A DNA stretch of 7,537 nucleotides from Clostridiales bacterium (GCA_016280525.1 JAEEGW010000250.1:1-7537), one strand, 5' to 3'. Positions 1 to 6,340 are shown, numbered from the stretch's first letter. Notes: a model not told the origin generated them from the sequence alone. Numbers and translations: made by a program.

Positions 1-86
1 CAAAGAAATAAAGAAACTGATTTAAATATCACAAATAACCCTGTTTATCCCCATATTGACGATCACTGATCGCCCGTCCCTGAAAG

Positions 87-103
87 CCCCGTTTTTAACG
101 GGG
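87..103 (+). repeat. Perfect 7-bp hairpin (CCCCGTT / AACGGGG, loop TTT)
   Basis: Arms at 87-93 and 97-103 pair perfectly around a three-base loop. No U-run follows on the + strand; G-tracts follow instead, so it is not a classical terminator. Its right arm shares G residues with the first G-tract (100-105), so hairpin and quadruplex formation would be mutually exclusive. It may be part of a dispersed intergenic repeat or a leader RNA element. Confidence 0.6.
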
Positions 104-140
104 GGAGGCGGGGGTTTGGGGGTGGATAGGGGGGCGGGGG
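100..140 (+). promoter_or_regulatory. G-quadruplex-forming G-tract cluster upstream of the ribosome binding site
   Basis: Five tracts of five or six G lie on the + strand: 100-105, 110-114, 118-122, 129-134 and 136-140. Spacers are 4, 3, 6 and 1 bases, which meets the usual G-quadruplex pattern with tracts far longer than the minimum of three. A C5 tract at 143-147 could instead pair with any of the G-tracts. The run lies within the probable 5' leader and ends 11 bases before the Shine-Dalgarno. The sequence pattern is directly visible; any regulatory effect is inference. Confidence 0.55.
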
Positions 141-150
141 AACCCCCAAA

Positions 151-156
151 AAGGAG
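151..156 (+). promoter_or_regulatory. Shine-Dalgarno AAGGAG for the corrinoid protein
   Basis: AAGGAG lies 5 bases before the ATG at 162 and is the only strong ribosome binding site of the four-gene run. It fixes the start of the first gene and shows that the G-rich region immediately before it is untranslated leader. Confidence 0.85.
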
Positions 157-161
157 AAACT

Positions 162-797
162 ATGAGCATATTAGAAGAAATTTCCGAAAATCTTCAGCAC
201 GGCAAGGCAAAAGTTGTAAAAGAACTCGTACAGCAGGCGGTAGATTCCGGTATAGATCCGGAAACGGTCCTCAAGGAGGGCTTACTGCCCGGCATGAACG
301 TCATTGGCGAAAAATTCAAGAACAACGAGGTCTACGTTCCCGAGGTGCTCGTCGCCGCGCGTGCGATGAACATGGGCGCGCAGGTTCTGAAGCCGTACCT
401 TGAAAAAGCCGGCGTCAAAGCCGTGGGCAGAGTATGTATCGGCACGGTACAGGGCGACCTGCACGACATAGGCAAAAACCTTGTAAAAATGATGCTTGAG
501 GGCAAGGGGCTGGAGGTCATAGACCTCGGCGTGGACGTTGCGCCCGAGACATTCGTCAACACTGCTATAGAGCAGAACTGCCAGATAATCTGCTGCTCCG
601 CTCTGCTCACCACAACGATGGGCGTTATGGAGGACGTGGTCAAAAAAGCCGAGGAAGCCGGCATTCGCGACAAAGTGAAGATAATGATCGGCGGCGCGCC
701 CGTTGACGAGGCGTTCTGCAAAAAGATAGGCGCGGACTGCTACACTCCGGACGCGGCAAGCGCGGCGGACGCGGCGGTCGAATTCTGCCGGGGATAA
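162..797 (+). CDS. Corrinoid (cobalamin-binding) methyltransferase carrier protein, MtbC/MtmC/MtaC type
   Basis: Cytoplasmic methyl carrier. In this family a substrate-specific methyltransferase loads a methyl group onto Co(I) of the bound corrinoid, and a second enzyme passes it to tetrahydrofolate or another acceptor. At 211 residues it has the usual family length. The N-terminal helical cap spans about residues 1-85 (B12-binding_2 type). The Rossmann-like B12 domain spans about 88-211. It carries the base-off/His-on motif Asp99-Leu-His101-Asp-Ile-Gly104, with His101 the expected lower axial cobalt ligand. Ser146 followed by a Leu-Leu-Thr-Thr-Thr stretch, and Gly177-Gly178, match conserved cofactor-pocket elements. 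The start is set by AAGGAG 5 bases upstream. It is first in a four-gene run ending in a RACo-like reactivase, which fits its role. Its substrate (methylamine, betaine, methanol or methoxy-aromatic) cannot be told, because no partner methyltransferase is in the window. Confidence 0.95.
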   Translation: MSILEEISENLQHGKAKVVKELVQQAVDSGIDPETVLKEGLLPGMNVIGEKFKNNEVYVPEVLVAARAMNMGAQVLKPYLEKAGVKAVGRVCIGTVQGDLHDIGKNLVKMMLEGKGLEVIDLGVDVAPETFVNTAIEQNCQIICCSALLTTTMGVMEDVVKKAEEAGIRDKVKIMIGGAPVDEAFCKKIGADCYTPDAASAADAAVEFCRG

Positions 798-803
798 TTC
801 GTT

Positions 804-3383
804 ATGACACCCAAAACAAAAAAAGCGGCAGCGGTCTTTCTGCTGATTGCCGCGCTTTTGCTGCCGTCCTGCACGGGCGGCGATACCGTTACGACGTCAA
901 CCGGGCCGGAGACCGACAAGATTACGGAAACGGAACAGATTACGGAAACCGAAACCGAAAAAGAGACAGAAACCGAAGCGGAGACGGAGCCCGAGCCGGC
1001 ATACGATAATGCCCACGCTTATATTTTTGCGCAAAACGACAAAAAATCAAGCTGGGTAAGTCAGGGCGCAGACGTTTCTTTTGAATTCGGATATCTACGG
1101 ATGGTGCCAACGAACCACGACCCCATGATCTTCTGCACCTTTGCGGATGAAGAGCGCTTTGACAGTCAGGAATATCCTTACGCTGCGTACAGATACAGCG
1201 TTAAGTCAAAATTTACGCAGGGCGTGTTTTTCGTCTGCTCGGAAGATCATCCGTCTTTCAGCGACGACGGGCTCACCTGGGTCAACCTGAACAACAGCGG
1301 CAAATGGGTGAACACCGTAACGGATATGCGCAAAAACGCGTTCTGGGAGGGTACGGTTACCGCCTTCCGCATAGACCCGATAAACGGCGGCGAGCTTGAC
1401 AAAAACGCCGTCATATACCTTGACCGTATAGGCTTTTTCAAAACGGAAGAGGATGCAGAAGCGTTTTTAGCTGACGCGAAAGAGCCGGATTACTCACAGT
1501 CCGTCAGTTTTTCGTCAGGTTTTGCAAAGGCTGTCGTGCCGGGCGGCGTTTTATCAGACGGCTATAATTCGGCGGATTACTTATTAGCCGCGGAAACGCC
1601 CGCGGAAATAAAAGACGGCGTGACCCCGATCGTCGGTATAAAAACCGAAAGCGGCGTAGAACCCGTGCCGGTATCGTACGTAAACTCCGTGGGATTCATA
1701 TCTTATTCAGCGGAGCAGCCGGGTGAATATGTCCTTTATTATCCCGATACTCCGGTAAATAACGATACCGACTTTGTAAAAGTACGCGGCATCATGACAG
1801 ACGGCGAGCTGTCTTCCGATACTCTGACGCTGAAGCAGGCTGTAAATATACTTAAAAAAACGCTCACGTCCGCTGATTCCGACGCGGAAAAATGGGCAAA
1901 AGAATACGGAATACCTTATACGGACGATATAATTACGCCGCCCGATGTGTCGGAAGCCGTAGGCGCTTACCTTACGCATCTCGGCATTTCACCATATACC
2001 GATCCGGACAGAAAATTAAAAGAATACACGGACAATCAGAATATCGCGCTTTGCAGCGGTATAGTTACGGATACGGACGGCCATAGAATATCGGGCAATG
2101 AATTCGCATCTATCGTTGTGCGCCTCATAAAAGCGATGCTCGGTCAGCCAACCCTTCAGTCAAACGTACAGAATAATGCAGGCATAACGGTCGGCGTGTG
2201 GGCGCAGTTCCCGTTCAAAGTGACAGACGAAACGATAAAAACGTTATCCGAATGCGGCGTTTCCCTGCTCGTCGACTTAGGCGACATTGAACAGCAGGAT
2301 ACGCTCGTCACGGCGCTGAACAGCGCGTCGAAGTACGGCGTCAGCGTTTTACGCTACAATTATTCGCCAGCGAAATTCAATCCGTCAAAGCCGGATAAGA
2401 TACCGTCGTCGTGCTATGAATACTACGATTACGACTCATATCTCGGAAATATCGTATACGACGAACCGGGAACGGATAAATTCAGCCGCATAGCGTCTCT
2501 GAAGGAATATTACAATAATGCTCTGCCCGGCAAGCTGTGTTATTTCAATCTGCTGCCTATGTACGCGAACGCCGCGCAGCTCAAATACGGCGCCGGCGCC
2601 GCGAATATTGCGTATTACGACTCGGATCCCGACCTGTATAAGAATTACGTAGAAGAATTTGCCCAAACCGTGGATCAGGATTATTTGTGCGTTGATATTT
2701 ACCCGTACCGCTCAAGCGGAAAAAGCAAAAACACGTATAAAGAATATCTTAAAAATATGGATATATTCGCCGCCGCTTGCAGAGAATACGGCCGCGATTT
2801 CTGGCTTTATATCCAGTCCACCGACTACGACGGCGGCAAATGGACGCCGGATTACGACGATATAAGGTGGCAGATGTATATAGGTCTTTCCTTCGGCGTG
2901 AAAACGTTTATCCACTATCAGTACAGCTGGGGAAATTATTATACGTTCATCAAGGACGGGGAGCCGACCGAGATATACTACGCGGCGCAGAAAGCGAACA
3001 AGGAGATACTGTCGTTATCCGACGTCTGCGCGGAATACAAAAACCTCGGCGCTTTCAATTTAAACTGCGAAAAAACAAAGTTCGACTACGCGAAATTTTA
3101 CAATCAGTATAAGGATTTCAAAGTGTTGACCGACGTAACGTCGTCCGATCCTCTGCTTTTCGGCTGTTTTGAAAAAACGGACGGGGACGGATATGCGTTT
3201 ACCGTCGTCAACATGAATAATATAAATACGAAAAAACAGAGCGCTTCGCTTACGTTCACGCTTGACGGGTACGACAGCGTCTGTATATACCGCGCGGGTG
3301 AAAAAGAAAAACTCGCCTGCGATAACGGGGTATATTCACTTGAGCTTGAGCCTGCCGAAGGTGTGTTCATAACGGTAGATTAA
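804..3383 (+). CDS. Multidomain surface lipoprotein with a glycoside-hydrolase-like TIM-barrel region
   Basis: Predicted exported lipoprotein of 859 residues. A Lys-rich n-region and hydrophobic core (about 8-20) lead to the lipobox Leu20-Pro-Ser-Cys23, so Cys23 should be lipidated. Residues 27-66 are a Thr/Glu-rich stalk. Residues about 68-220 look like a beta-sandwich with the Trp-Glu-Gly and Arg-Ile-Asp-Pro signatures seen in domains accompanying carbohydrate-active enzymes. Residues about 340-447 resemble degenerate S-layer-homology repeats. Residues about 463-770 look like a TIM barrel, with an Asp553-Glu554-Pro strand end, a later Val-Asp-Ile-Tyr-Pro-Tyr strand and a final Tyr/Trp-rich strand. 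Residues about 784-859 form a small beta-sandwich. Glu554 is a candidate acid/base; I see no clear second catalytic Glu. The start is 6 bases after the preceding stop with only a weak G-rich site, suggesting translational coupling. Substrate and activity are unknown; a non-catalytic glycan-binding role is equally possible. Confidence 0.7.
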   Translation: MTPKTKKAAAVFLLIAALLLPSCTGGDTVTTSTGPETDKITETEQITETETEKETETEAETEPEPAYDNAHAYIFAQNDKKSSWVSQGADVSFEFGYLRMVPTNHDPMIFCTFADEERFDSQEYPYAAYRYSVKSKFTQGVFFVCSEDHPSFSDDGLTWVNLNNSGKWVNTVTDMRKNAFWEGTVTAFRIDPINGGELDKNAVIYLDRIGFFKTEEDAEAFLADAKEPDYSQSVSFSSGFAKAVVPGGVLSDGYNSADYLLAAETPAEIKDGVTPIVGIKTESGVEPVPVSYVNSVGFISYSAEQPGEYVLYYPDTPVNNDTDFVKVRGIMTDGELSSDTLTLKQAVNILKKTLTSADSDAEKWAKEYGIPYTDDIITPPDVSEAVGAYLTHLGISPYTDPDRKLKEYTDNQNIALCSGIVTDTDGHRISGNEFASIVVRLIKAMLGQPTLQSNVQNNAGITVGVWAQFPFKVTDETIKTLSECGVSLLVDLGDIEQQDTLVTALNSASKYGVSVLRYNYSPAKFNPSKPDKIPSSCYEYYDYDSYLGNIVYDEPGTDKFSRIASLKEYYNNALPGKLCYFNLLPMYANAAQLKYGAGAANIAYYDSDPDLYKNYVEEFAQTVDQDYLCVDIYPYRSSGKSKNTYKEYLKNMDIFAAACREYGRDFWLYIQSTDYDGGKWTPDYDDIRWQMYIGLSFGVKTFIHYQYSWGNYYTFIKDGEPTEIYYAAQKANKEILSLSDVCAEYKNLGAFNLNCEKTKFDYAKFYNQYKDFKVLTDVTSSDPLLFGCFEKTDGDGYAFTVVNMNNINTKKQSASLTFTLDGYDSVCIYRAGEKEKLACDNGVYSLELEPAEGVFITVD
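920..990 (+). repeat. Low-complexity Thr/Glu codon tract with 18-bp-spaced direct repeats
   Basis: GATTACGGAAAC occurs at 920-931 and again at 938-949, an exact 18-base period (six codons). It is followed by repeated GAAACCGAAAC/GAGAC-type units to about 990. The tract encodes the Thr-Glu stalk just after the lipidated Cys of the lipoprotein. Slippage in multiples of six codons would lengthen or shorten the stalk without a frameshift. Confidence 0.7.
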
Positions 3384-3932
3384 ATGGAATTTTTTGATTC
3401 TCTGTGCAAAAAAGCAACGGAAAAAGGCGCTTTTAAAGCGGCGGTGATACCGACGTCGGAAGTTTCTGTCGACGCTTCTTTCCGTACGCTCTGCGAGCAG
3501 AACGTATGCGGAAGCTACGGCAAAAACTGGATGTGTCCGCCGGACGCGGGCGATATATACGAGCTTATGGCGGCGCTTAAATCGTACGAATACATCCTCG
3601 TTTATCAGAGCGTGAACACGCTTGAGGACAGCTACGATTTTGAGGGCATGGCGGAAGCCGCGGTCAAACATCACAAGCTGATGTACGGTATAAGAGAAGA
3701 ATTTGAAAAAGAGGATTTCAAAAGAAAGCTGTTTTTGGGCGCGGGCGGATGCAGGCTCTGCGAGGTCTGCGCGAAGCGTACAAACGAGCCGTGCAGGCAT
3801 CCGGACAAAGCCACGCCGTCTCTTGAAGCGTACGGCATAAACGTATCAAAGCTCGCCGCGGCGGCGGGTATGAAATACATAAACGGCGTAAACACGGTGA
3901 CTTATTTCGGCGCCGTGCTCTTCGACATTTAA
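3384..3932 (+). CDS. DUF2284-family cysteine-rich, probable Fe-S metal-binding protein
   Basis: Small cytoplasmic protein of 182 residues with the DUF2284 (predicted metal-binding) pattern. Two Cys groups are visible. The N-terminal group is Cys37-x4-Cys42-x8-Cys51, in a segment reading Cys-Gly-Ser-Tyr-Gly-Lys-Asn-Trp-Met-Cys-Pro-Pro. The C-terminal group is Cys123-x2-Cys126-x2-Cys129-x7-Cys137, a ferredoxin-like spacing followed by His139-Pro and a conserved Pro-Ser-Leu-Glu-Ala-Tyr-Gly-Ile segment. Members are often found beside corrinoid methyltransferases and RACo/RamA-like activators, as here. An electron-transfer or cluster-linked role in keeping the corrinoid reduced is a reasonable inference, but the family has no firmly established function that I know of. 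The ATG directly abuts the TAA of the lipoprotein gene with no strong ribosome binding site, so translation is probably coupled. Confidence 0.88.
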   Translation: MEFFDSLCKKATEKGAFKAAVIPTSEVSVDASFRTLCEQNVCGSYGKNWMCPPDAGDIYELMAALKSYEYILVYQSVNTLEDSYDFEGMAEAAVKHHKLMYGIREEFEKEDFKRKLFLGAGGCRLCEVCAKRTNEPCRHPDKATPSLEAYGINVSKLAAAAGMKYINGVNTVTYFGAVLFDI

Positions 3933-3934
3933 AA

Positions 3935-5449
3935 ATGAAAATTTGCAGGGTTGTATTCAATAAAAAAGAATACGAAGCGCAGGAAGGTGAAAACGCCGGC
4001 GCTTTTCTCCGCGAGCGCGGTTTGGCGGGTTTTGTCTGCGGCGGTCACGGAAAATGCGGCAAATGCCGCGTTATCTGCCGCGGCGCTTTATCCGCGCCGA
4101 CCGACAGAGAAAAAGCCGTTTTGACAAAAGATGAGCTTTTGTCCGGCGTGCGCCTCGCCTGCCAGACTTATATTTCAGGCGACTGCGAATTCATATCGGA
4201 AGACCAAGGCAAAGCCGAGATAAAAGCGGACGGGAATATGCCGGATATCGAGCTTTTGCCGATATTTGACAACTACGGCGTCGCAGTTGATATAGGCACG
4301 ACTACCGTCGCGCTCCGCCTGTACGGCAGAGACGGCGCTCTTTTAGCCGAGCAGAGCTGTCTCAACCCGCAGAGGGCGTACGGCGGCGACGTGGTCTCGC
4401 GCATGGAAGCGTCCTTAAAAGGCGAAAAAGACGCGCTTGCATCATCGATCCGCCGGCTTTTGTGCGATATGATACGCGCCGCATCCGATATCGCGGGCGT
4501 AAGCGCTGACAAAATCGACGGCGCGGTCATAGCCGGAAACACGGTGATGCTGTCGTTTTTATCCGGCGTGGATACGGAGCCTCTGACGCACGCGCCGTTT
4601 ACGGCAAACAGCCTTTTCGGGCAGACGGCGACGGCGGAGAGCTTAGGGCTTGATATTCTTTGCCCGCAGACCCCGGTATATCTGCCGCGCTGCGTTTCCG
4701 CGTTCGTGGGAGCCGACATAACGTGCGCAGTTATATCGTCGCAGATATATAAAAACGAAAAAAACGCCGTCCTGACGGATATAGGCACGAACGGCGAGAC
4801 TGTTTTGAAATACGGTAACGCCCTTTACGCCTGCTCAACGGCGGCGGGTCCCGCGTTTGAGGGCGCGGGCATTAGTATGGGCATGGGCGGATCAGTTTCC
4901 GCGGTGGACAAAGTACGCGTTTTACCGGACGGAAGTCTTGACGTACACGTCATTGGCGGCGCGGAGCCGGCGGGGATCTGCGGCAGCGGCATTGTTGACG
5001 CGGTGGCCGCTCTGCTTGATACAGGCGCGATAGACGAGACCGGCTATATGGAAGACGAGCCCGCGGTCATAGCGCCGCCCGTGGTCCTGACGCAGGCGGA
5101 TATCCGCGCCGTACAGCTTGCGAAAAGCGCGATACACGCTGGGATAAAAACTCTTCTGTCGCACGCTGCTCTTACCTGCTCTGATATAGACCGCTTTTAT
5201 ATCGCCGGCGGTTTCGGCAGTTATCTTGACGTTATGAACGCCGGCAAAATAGGGCTTATACCTAAAGAGCTTACGGGGTGCGTAAAAGTGCTCGGCAACG
5301 CTTCGCTGTCCGGCGCTTCCGCTCTTTTGCTGTCTTCTCCGCTGTTAAAAGAGTCCGAGAGTATAGCGTCTGCTATACAAACGGCAGAGCTTGCGTCAAA
5401 CCCCGTATTTGCCGAAGAATATATGAACAATATGACGTTTGACGTTTAA
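3935..5449 (+). CDS. RACo/RamA-like reductive activator of corrinoid protein ([2Fe-2S] + ASKHA ATPase, DUF4445)
   Basis: Uses ATP hydrolysis to drive transfer of a low-potential electron onto inactive Co(II) corrinoid, restoring Co(I) on its partner carrier. The N-terminal ferredoxin domain (about 1-92) has Cys35-x5-Cys41-x2-Cys44-x31-Cys76, the plant-type [2Fe-2S] spacing. The ASKHA region begins about residue 115 with Val-Asp-Ile-Gly-Thr-Thr-Thr (phosphate 1). Then come Asn-Pro-Gln (144-146), Gly-Gly-Asp-Val-Val-Ser-Arg, Ala-Gly-Asn-Thr (200-203), a second phosphate loop Thr-Asp-Ile-Gly-Thr-Asn-Gly-Glu (281-288), Ala-Ala-Gly-Pro-Ala-Phe-Glu-Gly (303-310), Gly-Ile-Cys-Gly-Ser-Gly (347-352) and Ala-Gly-Gly-Phe-Gly (424-428). 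At 504 residues it is shorter than the roughly 600-residue or longer RACo of acetogens, apparently with a reduced linker/middle region. It starts 2 bases after the DUF2284 stop. The corrinoid protein at 162-797 is its likely partner. Confidence 0.93.
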   Translation: MKICRVVFNKKEYEAQEGENAGAFLRERGLAGFVCGGHGKCGKCRVICRGALSAPTDREKAVLTKDELLSGVRLACQTYISGDCEFISEDQGKAEIKADGNMPDIELLPIFDNYGVAVDIGTTTVALRLYGRDGALLAEQSCLNPQRAYGGDVVSRMEASLKGEKDALASSIRRLLCDMIRAASDIAGVSADKIDGAVIAGNTVMLSFLSGVDTEPLTHAPFTANSLFGQTATAESLGLDILCPQTPVYLPRCVSAFVGADITCAVISSQIYKNEKNAVLTDIGTNGETVLKYGNALYACSTAAGPAFEGAGISMGMGGSVSAVDKVRVLPDGSLDVHVIGGAEPAGICGSGIVDAVAALLDTGAIDETGYMEDEPAVIAPPVVLTQADIRAVQLAKSAIHAGIKTLLSHAALTCSDIDRFYIAGGFGSYLDVMNAGKIGLIPKELTGCVKVLGNASLSGASALLLSSPLLKESESIASAIQTAELASNPVFAEEYMNNMTFDV

Positions 5450-5470
5450 CTGTAAAAAAGACAAAAAGAA

Positions 5471-5494
5471 AAAACCGGGATCGCTCCCGGTTTT
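5471..5494. terminator. Bidirectional rho-independent terminator
   Basis: Perfect inverted repeat: AAAACCGGGA (5471-5480), loop TCGC (5481-5484), TCCCGGTTTT (5485-5494). It is followed by T-rich sequence on the + strand and flanked on the left by an A-rich tract (5456-5474) that becomes a U-run on the - strand. It lies in the 58-base gap between two convergent genes: 22 bases after the + strand stop at 5449 and 14 bases past the - strand stop at 5508. It therefore serves both transcripts. Confidence 0.93.
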
Positions 5495-5507
5495 ATTGTT
5501 TATCCGA

Positions 5508-6275
5508 TCACAGTTTGCTTACGAATCTGAACAGTTCAACAACGTCTTTGTTGTTGACTTCCGAATCTTCGTTGAAGTCGTACTTTCTTTCGTCTTCAAC
5601 GTGGGTCCCGGCAGACGCGTATCTGAACAGCGCGACAACGTCTTTGTTGTCGACTAAACCGTCGTCGTTGCAGTCGCCTTTGAGGAATCCCGGATCTTCT
5701 TCCGTGGTGGATTCTTCGGATTCAGCTATGACTCTGATGCCGCCGTCTATAAGATTGAATTCGGTATTGTTGATGTCTATGTCGTATACGTCGTCCGGAT
5801 CTATTTCAGCGGTTATGGGCAGGAAAGCGCCTTCCTCCGCATCATCCGCAACTTTGAATTTTACGGTAGCGAATACGACGTCGCCCTGGACCTGGTCAAC
5901 GGCTGTGAGCCAGTTGAGCAGGAGCTTGTTTTCATCCTCGTAAAGCGTTGCGTAAGTCATGGCGGAAGCGTCTTCGTCGTTATAAATATCGAACGTTACC
6001 TCCGGTTTGCCGCTGCTGTTCTTAACAACGGAAAGTTTGCTGTCATATGTAAGGAGGATCTTGGCGGAGCTTATGGTGACGTTGTTTTTGAACTGGATCT
6101 TAACGTTAACTTCAGCGCCGGGGAGAGCCTCGATCTCTTCAAGTTCACCTATAACTATGTTCAGTTTGCCGTCAACGAGATCGGCAGATCTTGCGCTGTT
6201 GACAATAGCAACGGCAGGGATAGCCGCGGCAAGTATCATGGCTGCACAAAGAATAATAACAAAAGCTTTTTTCAT
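5508..6275 (-). CDS. Secreted cohesin-domain protein with C-terminal type I dockerin
   Basis: Exported protein of 255 residues. Residues 1-23 are a Sec signal peptide (Lys-Lys, hydrophobic core, Ala-Val-Ala likely cleavage). Residues about 36-183 resemble a cohesin-type beta-sandwich: an Ala-Leu-Pro-Gly-Ala-Glu-Val start, a Leu-Thr-Tyr-Asp strand and Gly-Asp-Val-Val-Phe-Ala-Thr-Val-Lys-Phe near 131-140. Residues 185-195 are an acidic Ser/Thr/Glu linker. Residues 200-255 are a type I dockerin with two EF-hand-like loops: Asp201/Asn203/Asp205/Asp209/Asp212 and Asp233/Asn235/Asp237/Asn241/Asp244. Both are followed by near-identical Val-Val-x-Leu-Phe-Arg helices. A protein with both modules would be a cellulosome-style adaptor, like the small cohesin-dockerin scaffoldins of ruminococci, or a dockerin-tethered surface protein. 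Start: AAAGGA lies 8 bases upstream, with a strong promoter before it. The cohesin call is weaker than the dockerin call. Confidence 0.87.
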   Translation of the reverse strand: MKKAFVIILCAAMILAAAIPAVAIVNSARSADLVDGKLNIVIGELEEIEALPGAEVNVKIQFKNNVTISSAKILLTYDSKLSVVKNSSGKPEVTFDIYNDEDASAMTYATLYEDENKLLLNWLTAVDQVQGDVVFATVKFKVADDAEEGAFLPITAEIDPDDVYDIDINNTEFNLIDGGIRVIAESEESTTEEDPGFLKGDCNDDGLVDNKDVVALFRYASAGTHVEDERKYDFNEDSEVNNKDVVELFRFVSKL

Positions 6276-6283
6276 TTTTTTAA

Positions 6284-6289
6284 TCCTTT
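6284..6289 (-). promoter_or_regulatory. Shine-Dalgarno AAAGGA for the cohesin/dockerin gene
   Basis: AAAGGA on the - strand, 8 bases before the ATG at 6275, supports that start. The next residues form a typical Met-Lys-Lys signal peptide beginning. Confidence 0.85.
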
Positions 6290-6306
6290 CATTATGCTTT
6301 GTTTAG

Positions 6307-6335
6307 ATTATATAATGACGGCGTAATTCTATCAA
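6307..6335 (-). promoter_or_regulatory. Sigma-A type promoter TTGATA-N17-TATAAT
   Basis: On the - strand, the -35 box TTGATA covers 6335-6330 and a perfect -10 box TATAAT covers 6312-6307, with exactly 17 bases between them. Transcription should begin near 6300, leaving a 5' leader of about 25 bases before the ATG at 6275. The DNA upstream of the -35 (6336-6366) is very AT-rich, as in an UP element. The cohesin/dockerin gene can therefore be transcribed independently of the isomerase gene upstream. Confidence 0.82.
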
Positions 6336-6340
6336 TATAT

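Larger units (their letters stand above)
1..161. other. Leader / intergenic region upstream of the corrinoid operon
   Basis: No gene can be supported here. Bases 1-60 are AT-rich. Bases 85-147 switch abruptly to a hairpin and a run of G-tracts, annotated separately. The first forward frame is open from the window edge to a TGA at 67-69 (22 codons), which could be the tail of an upstream gene, but nothing in it is recognisable. I see no cobalamin riboswitch, although the leader is truncated by the window edge. No convincing promoter is visible, so the operon may start further upstream. Confidence 0.5.

Noticed and set aside
56..61. TTGACG as a -35 promoter box
   Set aside because: No acceptable -10 box occurs 16-18 bases downstream; that stretch is GC-rich.
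1..69. Open frame from the window edge to TGA at 67-69, possibly the tail of an upstream gene
   Set aside because: Only 22 AT-rich codons with no recognisable motif; too short to support a call.
87..103. Hairpin as a rho-independent terminator of an upstream gene
   Set aside because: No U-run follows on the + strand; it is followed by G-tracts, so terminator function is not supported.
1..161. Cobalamin riboswitch ahead of the corrinoid operon
   Set aside because: No B12-box-like sequence or matching fold was recognised; the available leader is too short to hold a full element.
56..403. Forward open frame of 115 codons overlapping the corrinoid gene
   Set aside because: It runs through the G-tract leader as Gly/Arg-rich sequence, has no ribosome binding site and overlaps a well-supported gene in another frame.
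4273..4788. Reverse open frame of 171 codons antisense to the activator gene
   Set aside because: Lies wholly within the activator, whose motifs are unmistakable; no ribosome binding site or recognisable domain.
5515..5943. Forward open frame of 142 codons antisense to the cohesin/dockerin gene
   Set aside because: Ser/Thr-rich mirror of the Asp/Glu-rich coding strand with no ribosome binding site; the reverse-strand gene has a signal peptide, domains and a promoter.
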